A model generated the notes under the pieces. It was not told the origin of the DNA. It made no database searches and saw nothing but the letters and a program-made list of their open reading frames with translations. From assembly GCA_013400155.1 (NCBI GenBank), contig VXBM01000001.1, positions 593,964 to 657,963 on the forward strand: 64,000 nucleotides of DNA, in the 5' to 3' direction. Made by a program: the position numbers and the translations under genes. The stretch is from Helopsaltes ochotensis (lineage: Eukaryota > Chordata > Aves > Passeriformes > Locustellidae). Shown in pieces: positions 39,101-51,100 of the stretch (position 1 is its first letter; each line of letters begins with the position of its first letter).

Positions 39101-42100
39101 GAACTCGTACATTATTTCTCATGCTACTTTTGTAAAGGAAAAGGTGATTTACTTCTGCTTAGCACATGATGGAAAGAGATTAACAGCAGTGGAGCAAACA
39201 TTCTCCCATCTTGAAAAATTTCATGTATTTTTGAAAGCAGATTTACTGAGGAAACACAAAACCATACTGTGCTGCCTATAGCCTCAAATCCAAATAGGTG
39301 GATCGTTGTTCTTGAAATGAGTAGCTACTCTGTTGTATAATGCACTCTAACAGCCCCTTCACTTCCTGTTACAGGCTACTTCCGAGGGGAGAGGGGAGAA
39401 CGTGGTGAGAAAGGTACAGCCATATAGTCCCTCTCTTCCCCTGTCCAATTCCTTGGCTCTGGCAATGCACAATTTTGGGGTGGTTGTTGCTTCAAGGGGC
39501 AATTAGCAGTGAGAAAGTTGAAGATGGCTTATACTTGAACAAAAAGACTCAGAATTGTTTCGTTTTGGAAAAGACTTCGAAGATCGTGGAGTCCAACCAT
39601 AAATGTAACACTGCCATGTCCATCACTAAGCCACCTCCCTAAGGGCCACATCTACTGCCTTTTCAATGCCTCCAGGGACAGTGACTTAACCTCTTCCCCT
39701 GGGCAGCCTGTTCCAATTCCCCATAACCCTTCTGGTGAGGAAATTTTTCCTAATATCCAATCTAAACCTCCCTGGTGCAGCTTGAGGCCATTTCTTCTTG
39801 TCCTATTGCTTGTTACTTGGGAGAAGTGACTGACCCACAGCTCACTACCCTGCTTTCAGGCAGTTGTAGAGAGCAATAAGTTCCCCCCTTCATCTTCTCT
39901 GTTCTAGGCTAATCACCCCCAGCTCCCTCAGCCACTCCTCATAGGACTTGTGTTCCAGACCCTTCACCAGCTCTGCTGTCCTTCTCTGGGCTCACTCTAG
40001 TACCTCAAGACCTTCTTGTAGTGAGGAGCCAGAACTGGGTACAGCAGTCAAGGTGCAGCCTCACCAGTGCTGAGTGCAGGGGGACAATCACTGTCCTGCT
40101 CCTGTCAGTTTGCCATGTACACTGTAGAGACCCTGATCCAACACAGAGCAACACAGGAGGCCCAATCTTGCACTGTGCCAGTGTGAAAGGCCAGATCGGG
40201 TCTGATCCTCTACTATGCAAGTGTGAAGTGTCCTGTTTGGCCATAACTTCTTCATATTCAAATAAAAATGGGAAAGCAACCAGAAGACAAAATGAATGAG
40301 TAATTATAGGATGTCTCTTGATTCAACTTTTTTTTCCACTTTTCTCAGGTGACATGGGCATACAAGGTCCTAAAGGTGAGTCTGGAGTTACCTGCTTTCT
40401 CAGGTAGATTATAGGGCCCGGCTTTTTGTTTCTCCAGCATTTGGAGAAGCTGATGCTAATTATCTGTTAGTTCAGTTGTGAAGGCTGGGGTTTTTCTCTC
40501 GTTTTCTGGTCAAAGAAAATTTTAGAGTTCATAGTAGAAGAGATAACAGATCTCGTTTTGAATCTGGAAACTCCTTTCACCTGGATGAAAGTCATTCCTG
40601 AAGCCAGGCTCTACCTGCTTTAATCACAGAGTGCTTCAGTGCCCTGAGGGTTTTGCATGGTGTGAATAATTCAATTATTTGCATAAATACAAGGGAGATG
40701 ATTGCTGAAGACACTAGAACTTGTAAATATTCCAGGAACATAAACTTCTTTTTTTGAGGATAAGGGTTAGCCAAAGTGACAAAAAGAGAAAACTTATTCC
40801 CCGCTGACTGTCTCTTTGTTTCTGTCTACAGGTGACCGAGGACTTCCTGGTGTCCCAGGTGGGCTGTGGTTCAATTCCTCTTTGAGGGAGAACATTTACT
40901 TACATTACTTTGGGCAAGAACAAAGTCATGAACTTAGCTCAAGGTGGTTCTCTAAAGAGTCAATATTTAGCATAGACTAAGCCACTTGATTAATACCTTG
41001 GTGCTGAGCTACAGACACAGCTCAGAGTCTTGGTTACAAGCAAAGCCTTGGCCAGAGTTCCTCTTAGTTGAAAATGCTGAATTTGGGGTTGTGAAGATTC
41101 CAGTCTATCACTGAAAGAGTCCTACAGCTACATAAATACTTGGTTCAGCTTTCTTGTGCTTTTGTATGTATTGTGTTCTTCTAAAGAGATCAAGTACACA
41201 CCTTATGAGTGATATATTCTTTACACCATAGAATTAATCTCTCCATGTTTGAGGTTCCCTCAAGTTGCATTATTCTTTTATGGCACATAGTCAAGAACTC
41301 TGAATGCTTACTGTGTGTTCTTTCCAGGCATTCCTGGTCCAAGTGGGCATGCAGGACCAGAAGGACCAAAAGGACAGAAGGGAAGCATGGGTGAGCATCT
41401 CTGTCAGTGCTGTGAGTCTTTCACAGCTGACTGACACATGGCATGGGAATACAGACACCTTCCTGGTGTGATCATTGCCTTCTCCAGTGGAGCTAGCCAT
41501 GGATCCTTTTGCCCAGGGCCTCCCTCCCACAGGCACCTGGTTTTACAAGGTATTTGTTTCTGTAGGTGAGCCTGGCATGGAAGGTCCCATGGGACAAAGA
41601 GGCAGAGAAGGGTTACCAGGGCCTCGAGGGGAGCCAGGACCACCTGGATTTGGAGAAAAAGGAGACAGAGGTAGGAACCAAGTGTCTTGTTGGATAAAAC
41701 AGAAATGGAAAAAAGCAAAAGTTTGGTCCTGATTGATAAAACACCTCAGTGATAAAATTTGATTTCACTGTTCAAATCCAGATTTCATATCTAGACATTT
41801 CCCAGCACAGATTAATATGGCCTAAAGGATTTTTTTTTTTGCCAGAATTATAATAGGTAAACAAGAATTGCTTTGGTCTCCCAGATCTTAGAGTCAAGTT
41901 TGAGTCTGACAGAACCAAAATCACTTTACTATCAAGGGTTGTCTTCTTCTCTGTTATCTAGATCATCAAAGCTGGGGAATTCATCTTGCTGAAGCCCAGT
42001 GAGCTCATATTCTTTTCTTGGACAATGCATATCTATTTGGTTGTTTTGAACTGATGAGCAGATTATTTATGACACTTGCCAGAGAAAGAATAACAGTAGA

Positions 42101-45100
42101 TGGGATAATGGAAAAATGGGATGACGGCTGTATTCTACAGTGTCTATCCATGTTCTAATTTTGCAGGTGCTGTTGGTGAGCCAGGTCCTCCAGGGCCACC
42201 TGGACCCCCAGGTTCTGCTGGCCTAAAAGGTAAATGTGAAGATGGAGAGAGCACCTAGCAGAGAGGTTAGGAGTAAATGAGCACCCCAGCTGTCCTGTTT
42301 CACTTGTGTTGCTCTGCAGTAACCAGAAAAGTGAAGTAATGGTCTGAAGCACAGATCCCAGCATCTCAGCCAAGATGGATGGCTTGGGTCTCTTCACTTT
42401 ACTTAAGTGGAAAACATTTCCTCAATGTCACAAGGACTAAGTTCTCTAAATTTGTTGTCCTTGTTTTGAGGATGCCAGTAATGCAAATTCTTCTAGTGGC
42501 TGGGGAAATCCCAATTCACTAACCACCTGTTGGGTTGTGGATACTGTTGGGCAAATTGAAAGCAATTTTTTCATTTTCTAATCGTGTTGTTACTAAAAGA
42601 AAATCCATGTTTCTTACAGGTCTGATGGGTTCTCCAGGCCCACAAGGTCCTCCAGGTGAGTGCTGCATTCCTTTGCTGTGGCATCTAGACACTGGGGAGA
42701 ATAAAAGTAGAGTTACAGGGTCTCACAGTTTTTCTGCTTCAGTGATGCATTATGGTGAGTGGGATGAATGAAAACCTTTCATCTCGTTTTTCTGCAGGTC
42801 CTCCTGGCCTACAAGGATTTAGAGGCGAAGCAGGTCTCCCAGGTGCTAAAGGTAACTTTCTCTTCCCCCTGGCAATTAAAGCAGCACTAGCTGAGGTGCT
42901 TTTCTAGCACAGCTCTGAGCAGCAGAGGTGGTCTGACCCTGTCACATTTTGATTCTATGGGCAAAGAAAAGCTTAAGACTAAAGAAAAGGGAAGCAAAAC
43001 AAAACTTAGTCAATGATTGCTAGCAAATATTGAGAAATGCAGGAGACATAGAGGTAATAGAGTAGTCTAAGAGAGAAGGAATAGTTGGGTGGATGGAGCT
43101 GTGTTAAAGGAGAAGAATTTCCAGTTTTAGTTTGTCCGGTAACACAGAATCTGTATTTCCCTTATGATTTTTCTTGATGCATTAAATGCCTTTCCCTTAT
43201 GTTTTGTTATTACTATTGTTCAATCATCCATATATCTTTCAGGTGAAAAGGGAGCCAGTGGACCCCCTGGACCCAAAGGTATGTTGACCAATTAAGTATC
43301 TTTTGTGGTTATTTTCTTTAGATTCCTTTAGATATGGATACTGTCTGTGGGTTTTACCCTTTTCCATCTTTGCCTTTTTCTTTTGTGGTCTTGTCAGAAA
43401 GCAGACTTTATTTTCTCTAATGGAAACATTTTACAATGAGGCAATCTCACGGAATGCTTCCCTTTTCTGTACCACAGGTGATCAGGGTGAGAAGGGTTCT
43501 CGTGGAATGACAGGTCAGTGGATTGAAATACTGGAGTAACAGCCAATCTAATAAAAGTATAGCCCACCCAATCCCAGTTAGCTTTCTGAAACATTATAAT
43601 GATGTTACTGGGTATAGGAGTTTTAGTTTTGCACCAAAATTATAAACAAATAGGTCCCATTCTTGATTCCAGTAATCTTGGTAACAATCTTTGTATTTAG
43701 CTTTAGGAAAATCCTCTCTCACCTCCTGTATTCATGTCACTTGAGCATTTCTAATGCCCAGAGACAGTTGTGAATCATGAGGCCTGAGCATCCTGTCAAT
43801 GCTGGTTTTCAGTTGCAAAGCAGCAAATATTGCTGACAGAATTGTCCAAGAGTTGTTTGCTTCATTTTCATACTATTTTGCTACAGGTGAGCAAGGCTCA
43901 AGAGGAGTACCTGGACCTCCAGGAGGGCCAGGGCCTAAAGGACCTGTAGGTGGGTACCAGAAAGCAACTGTATTTACATGTGAGACAATGTCACTGCCAC
44001 CCAGCTTGTGTTTCTGTGAGCACAGACAAGGAAGCAACATGGGAGTGGAATCATGCTTGTTGTGATCCTGGTTTGTTTCCTTTAGACAACTGTAATTAGT
44101 CTGAACACTCAGAAAAAGAAAGTCCTAGAGTTAAGTTTTGAATTAATGCTTCCTGTATCTTCAGTAACTGCAGCCAAGGTTTCTTTCAGATGCAGTGTGA
44201 TGAAAAGCCACTCTTAGGTTTAGAGCTGTGCTCCACTTTGGAGGCAGACAGGATAACTGTGGTACTGTTTCATAAGTCCCTGACAATCTCTTTCTTTGGA
44301 CAGGACAAACTGGTCGTGATGGACAGCCAGGTGAAAAAGGTAAGGGCTTCCTTTGAGGTAGAAGTGCAGGTATTTTCTGATTTGGCAGGAGGTTGATTTG
44401 TAAAAGAGGTAGGAGAAAGATGGCAGCAGATTTGTGTTCTGGGATCTTCTGTCTCAACTGTAGAGTCAACCTGTAAACATGGAACTGAGACATATAATGG
44501 AGCGGGCTGTAAACTTGTGACAGAGTTACCTCTCTACAGAACTCTTCTGTCATTGATGTTCCCCTCCCAGACACTGATGCTGGAGATGGCCTCTTGGCTG
44601 TGAGAATACAATAGGTAGAAAGTGCTGCAGGACAGCCAAGCTTGAATGGATTGGTAGATTGTATGTCAGTGACTTCTGTCTTATTAATGGTGATTATATC
44701 CCTAGGTGAACCAGGCCTTATGGGAATGCCAGGTGCCAGAGGCCCTCCAGGACCCACTGGAGATGCTGGAGAGCCAGGTAAAAGCAGACAGAGAACAAAA
44801 ATGCTTTTTACTCAGTCAAGAATTTATTTGACAGATTTGTTTGTCAATTTCTAGTCTTCATTTGAATATAAGTCTGGCAGAGGATCTTTGTATTCTTAAG
44901 GTGGTGACGAAAGGAAAGCACACAGAGAATCTAGACCCTTTATGATCTCCAAATTGCCCACAGTGCAAAACATCAGCTACTATGAGCTGATTTGCATACA
45001 AGTTACTAGGCCAGTTTCCACCACTTGTGAATTGCGTGCTATAATTTCACATTAACATAAACTTTTTCTCCCTATCATTTTCCCACATGAAATTTTTTAG

Positions 45101-48100
45101 ACATCTTAAGAGTTTTTGCCTTTTTCCGACAGGTCTGACAGGACCCCAAGGACCGCCAGGTAGGTTTTTCTACCGTATTCCATTTTATCGACGACGCACT
45201 TTGATATGGGCTCAAAAAACCCTTGCAATTTTCTGTCTGTGGTTCACTGTTTCAAAGTGACATCCCAAGGTTTCTGCATCTACTTTGGCTTTTAAAACAG
45301 GTTTTGTGCAAGATGCGTAATTTTTTAGCAATGCAGGACTTTTGAGCGTTGAAATTTTGCCTTTCCCCAAAACATAACATTTCCGTTCCCTGTGCATCAC
45401 TGAAAAGTCCTTTTAATCAGCAGCAGAAACAGAAGTGAGAGGATGTAGCAATAGAGATGGAAACAGAGGATGTGACATCTGTAAGCAGAGGTGGTTGGGG
45501 TGGGACAGTTCATCAGGGAATTCATCCAGGAGCATCAGGACAGGTAGCAGTACCTAGAAGAAGCTACAGATAAATCTATGAAGCAGTGTCATCATCCAGG
45601 GAGCAGTGGGGCCAGGGACATCCAGACCAGCTCAGTCTGTTCCTCCGCTTGCATATCAAGTCCTCAGGGACCTGCTTATAAAGGCTGAAAGCTGGGGTCT
45701 TGAGTAGGGAGTTCCTTCTATAAACCCACAAGTGAAACAGCTGGGGTACCTGAAAAATGTACAGCAAACAATATTTGCACTATTTTAACCTATTTGTCTA
45801 TCTCATATCAGGACTTCCAGGCAACCCAGGCCGACCAGGGGCTAAAGGTGAGTTTTGTTTCTTCCCTAATGCTCATTTTCTCTCTAAAGATTTCACTTTA
45901 GCAAGGATTAGCTGCTCCACTGACCAGTCCCTGGATCAACAGTGGCATCTAGTGGCTTTGGGAGGGGAAGGTTTGAGAAGCACGGTAGCCAAAGCTTCCT
46001 TGAGCGTACACGGAGGGGAGAGAGGGCATCTGCTGAGGGACTTGGCATGACAGCTGTCCTCTGAACAAACCTTTGAAGCCACGTTCTGCCCTCAGCAGGA
46101 GTAAGATACGTGATGACTGCAGTGGAAACTGTGTGCCTGCCTCGGATAAATCCAGGCTATTGCCTGTGCTGGCAGATGTTGAGCTTGGAAAGCTGATCAG
46201 AGGGCATCTCTGGATTAGCACAGCTCTCTTGCTTCCCCCATGACCTTTGAGTGCTGTGACTTCTCAGACAAGAGATCAAGGGCAGAAAGAACAGAAACTA
46301 CATGCTTTATAGTACAATGTTATTGAGCTTATTATAGCTCTTACCCACCCCCTAAAAAGAAGCTCAACTTTTGTACCTTCGTTTTCCTAGGAGAACCTGG
46401 AGCTCCAGGAAAAGTCATAAGTGCAGGTATGTAGTGCTGTGAGGGGTCACACTTCTGATTTAGGAGGCTTTTCTCTGAGTTTTTTGTGCCTCCTCAATTC
46501 ATCTTGATTGCGTGTCAGACCTTTGCTGGGGCTCCCTGAGTTGGGAGAATATATATGCCGTAGATGTGGGATTCCTTAGGTATAGATTTGTACACAATCA
46601 CTGGATGTGTGAATATCAGTGTCTGTGTGCAAATCTGTGTGTTTGTTTTACAGAGGGTTCATCAACTATTACTCTGCCAGGCCCACCAGGTCCCCCAGGC
46701 CCCCCTGGCCCCACTGGTCCCCCCGGTGTTCCAGGTGAGTACTGATGAGTAGTGATAGGTCACATCCAGGGACTAGAATCCAGCTTTTGCACTGCTCAGG
46801 AAGGCAGGCTTGTGTCTAATCCCCCTCCCAGCACTGTTTCTGGAATTAGGAACAGCTTATTTTCCAGTCTCAGCTTTGAGCTCAAGGCAGCAGAACTCTC
46901 ACTCAAGCATCTGCAAATCTTTCTCTCACACACACACTGGCTGTGCATGAGTTTACAGTATGGAATGCGAGAGGAGGGTTAGGACTTTTCCATTCCTTTT
47001 CAGTTGTGGTCAGTGGCATTTTGCTTATTTCCCCAGTCCAAGAGGCACCAAGCATTTTAATTGCCAGGGAATGGAAATTCAAGTAATACATGGGGCATTG
47101 ATGAATTCATACCCCATAGCAATTCCATTTAGTTGTGTAGTAAAATACATTTTTTGATAATCCTATTTCTTGTAAAAGTCCTATTGATTCTTTTCTGCTA
47201 TTGTAAAATACAACCAGTAAAATCTAATGAAATTTGGATTTTTCTCACTTGAAACTAGGTCCTGTTGGACCAGCTGGTCTCCCTGGACAGCAAGGTACCA
47301 TTTTCCTTCAGCTTTGATTATGCTTCTTAAGAGAAAGGAATTCATTAGTTTTTCTTTGTTTCTAATTCTCTGAGCCCTTGGCACATTCCCTGTCCCTTTT
47401 GTTTGCAGATTTTTTCCCTTCAGTTCATTTTCTTGCATTATTTGGCTTAATTAGTCTTGCAAAGAATTTTTTTTTTCCCCAGGGGAAGAAGGAGGGTGGT
47501 AAGAGGGTGATAAGAGCCAGTGTAATGTGGATGCTGCAAATGTCTTTTTTTTTCTTATGCTATTTTTCCTGGGGGCTAGTATTTCTAAAGCACTTCTCAA
47601 ATGCAGTTGCCTTTCTGTGATGGGAAATATAGCCCAGCTGGATACCTCCTGCCATTTTGAAAGGCAGAGCAAACTAGAACCAAACTGGGATTAATGTCAC
47701 TGTGAAAACACTGCCAGTTGGGCAGACATCTCTTTGGAAGGACCTGAACAGAGCTGACCCCTAAGAACCTTTCTTAGCTGGTGTTCTATGATCCTATTAG
47801 AGTAAACTGGGCAGTAATTTCCACACTTGAATGCAGTGTCCCTCAGATCTGGGGACTGAGTTCATGCTCCCAGTTCTCATAAGAAAAGTCTGAACCTCTT
47901 GTTGGAGTAGGTACAAAATGTCACCCTCTCTCAGTTACATAACTCCCTTTCTCTTGCTTTGTTGTTTTTTTTTTTTTTTTACTGGAAAAAGGTCCACGGG
48001 GTGAGAAAGGATCCCCAGGTGAAGCTGTGATAGAGACCATCAGAACAGAAGTCTCATCATTAGCATCTCAAAGTAAGTGAGCCTGCTTTTCCAATCCTTT

Positions 48101-51100
48101 GCTTGGAGAGGTGTCGGAGCCTCAAGGAGCTACCAGGAGATGCCCTTAAATCTTTCTTCTCACTGTGACATGGGGCAAGTGTGTGTGTGTGTATGTGTTT
48201 GGTGGTGTGTCTGAAATGCCAGCTACTTCATCTGCCCCTCTCATCTGTGTATCCCAAAATCCTTTCAAAAGGAGGCAGGTGGCATCAGGCCCACATCACA
48301 GAGAGGGAAGCTGAGGCATGGTGGCTGGTGAGCAGCCACTAACAGGGGAAATACAGAGCTGAGAGCTTTCAGCCACTGAATTCACATAGGGCAGTTTCCT
48401 GTGCAATATGAACATCTGGAAGATGAGGACCAGTTTGAAAAGGCATGTTAATCTAAGCAACAGAAATAATCTCTCTTCAAATTAAAGGATGAATTCACAG
48501 GGGGAGCAAATAAATTTTAAGATAAAAAATGTAACATGTTGTAAAAACTTTAAAATTTTAAGATGAAAGTGAAGAACATAATGGTTTAGCAACATCCCAA
48601 GAAAGGTACTTGCTCTGTGCAACACTAGGTGTGTGATGCACTTAGAGTTGGTTATTCCCAGGATGTGGGACCTCTGCAAGTTTGCAGCAAGGTAGAAGAA
48701 GGCATAAAATTATAAATGATCCTTGCCTGATCACCATCTGAATGGGGCCGTGTAGATTCAGACCATGCTTCAGTTCTGCCCAGTTTCCCATTCAGGGATC
48801 ACAACATCATTGAATTTTGAGTTTGTGCCTCAGCTTGGAGATGAGGGTACATCACACAGTACAGTTAAGATAAGACAATGCAGCTACTTGTTAACTAACA
48901 TCTGTGTTATGTTCTCCTCCCAAAACTTGCCTCTTTTAAAGAATCTTTCTTCTCCTTGAAGTTCTTTCCTTCCTTCTTTAGCCTTTGAGTCCTTTTCTCT
49001 CTCTCAACAACCTTTACTCTCCTCCCTGTTTCCAATATCCTGCTCAGTGCTGTATTTTGTTTCTATATCCTAACCAAACACATCTCTCCTCTCCCTCCTC
49101 TGCTTCATCTTGGGCTCAGGTCACTCATGTCCCATCTTAGTCCATCTTTGATTGTAAGAGCTTCTACCAGCAATATATTGACAGTTTCCATAGCAGCAGT
49201 AGCTCCATAGCAACAATTTTCCCTTATTTGTCTTCTTCTTTTGCACAGTGCTGGGAGATGTGCAAGGGCGAGCAGGACCACCGGGTCCCCCTGGACCACC
49301 AGGTGTGTAACATACAGAGCTCAGAGCCCAAGTTAGGAATGCTCACACAGCATGACACATTGCTGGGCCATACAGTTTGCTGAGTAAATGTTCCCTAATA
49401 CCCCTGTTTCTTTTGTCATCAGGTGAATCTGTGCAGGGACCTCCTGGACCTCGTGGTCCCCCAGGTAAAAGCTGGCTCCTCTGAAACCAAACTGGAAAGT
49501 AGGAGGTTTTTTCCAAGGCCTAGGGCTGGAAGCAAAATGTTGCATAGTGGGTTCCTACCAGCACAATTTCACTGCAACAAGATGCTGCCCAACAAAGAAC
49601 ATTTGCTTTGGCAGAGGATTCTAGCCAGAGAACTAATTTGTAAAAGCCATACTTCTTGGGAAGACACTCAAAGTTTTCAAGTTACCCAAGGAACTAACTG
49701 CAATTCCATATTTACTTCTTACTTGTCCAGCCTTAACTTTCAACTGCAGACAGAGGGGGAGGTTCTTATCATGAGGAACATAACCTCATGCCCCATCCTG
49801 TAACACAGATTTCACTTTCTCAGCCAGAACAGGGAAGGTGGGAGGACACGTGACAGGAACAGAATACCATTCCTTGCTCTCTGCTCAGTAAGAAAAGAGA
49901 GCAGATTGGGTGTGTGATGGGATAGGGACCCAGTACCACAAAGAGAGGAATTTCTCTGTCCTTTTCTACTGCAGTGGCAAATGATAGTGAAAAGTCACTA
50001 TCAGGGATAGATGTGTGAAGAAAACACTGATAAGAGCCTACACTGGGAAATACTCAAGCTAAGGCCGTGGCTGGACATGTGGCAGCTCTTATGTTCATTT
50101 ACTTACACTGCTGAGGCTGATCCTTCCTGAAGCCTTTCTGTGTCCCTTTTGCCTAGGAGAAGGATTGCCAGGACCTCCAGGCCCACCAGGCCCATCCATG
50201 TCCACCGCAGGTAGGTTCTTGCCATTCATTCCATCACCTGGCCCTGGGAATGTCCTGTTGGGGTTCCAGAGATCCTATATATGCCTAGGACCAAGTAGAG
50301 CCAGAGAAACCTTGTTTCATGTTCTGTTGGATGTCATGAAGAAATCTCTTTGTTTGAATTGCAGAAGCATTCTTCACAGGCCCACCAGGTCCACCAGGAC
50401 CACCAGGCCCGAAGGGAGACCAAGGTGGGTATATTGTGCTGCCTCACCAAAGGGCTAGAGGGATCTCAGCACTTAGACTGAAAAGAAGGAAGGGCTTAGG
50501 AGCAGAAATTCCTGCCTTTCTCTGTGTGTAAGAAAGCTAGCACAGTTGTCACTAAGTAGGACTCCTGTCTGCTCTAAAATAAGTCAATCTTTGTCAAAGA
50601 AATTTGTTAGCCTCCAGTACTGGTGTCAAGGTAGTCGCTGTATTCAGATCCCAACTAAGCAAATCCATTATACTCAAGAACATTCAGATTTGCCATTGAA
50701 GGGGACGGCCTTTTTGCAAAATACACTGGGGACTAAGTCGGTGCACGGAGATGGCCCTGTGAAGTGTAGCTCAGCTCTCAGCTGGCAGGAAAATGTGGAC
50801 CTTGCCCATTTCCCTTTACCTATTTCTCCCCTACAAATTGAAGGCCAAGATGATATGCTGCAGTGTGGGCTGGGATGTTGCTGATGGGAATAAAGCAAAT
50901 CCTAATGCTGTTCCTCTGCTCCCCTGTTCACAGGTGAACGAGGTCCACGGGGATTCACAGGTAAGGAGATCTTAGTGGGTTTCAGGGTAGTTTGCCTGGG
51001 TTTGTGACTGCTCCTTCATTTCTGTGTCTCCTGCAGGAGAACCGGGTGATCCTGGCCTTTCAGCTTTCTCCTCCCACGGTTAGTCTGTGCCCCCTTTCCT

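Noticed and set aside
38631..39281. A single 216-codon plus-strand open frame
   Set aside because: It is the NC16A exon (38866-39081) read through into flanking intron; the acceptor at 38865 and donor at 39082 bound the real coding part.
40105..40310. Open frames on both strands just right of the CR1 copy
   Set aside because: Short, overlapping and adjacent to repeat-derived sequence; no splice sites or family match.
44161..44757. A 198-codon minus-strand open frame with Pro/Gly-rich ends
   Set aside because: It is antisense to collagen exons at 44304-44339 and 44706-44777; Gly-X-Y codons suppress stops on the opposite strand.
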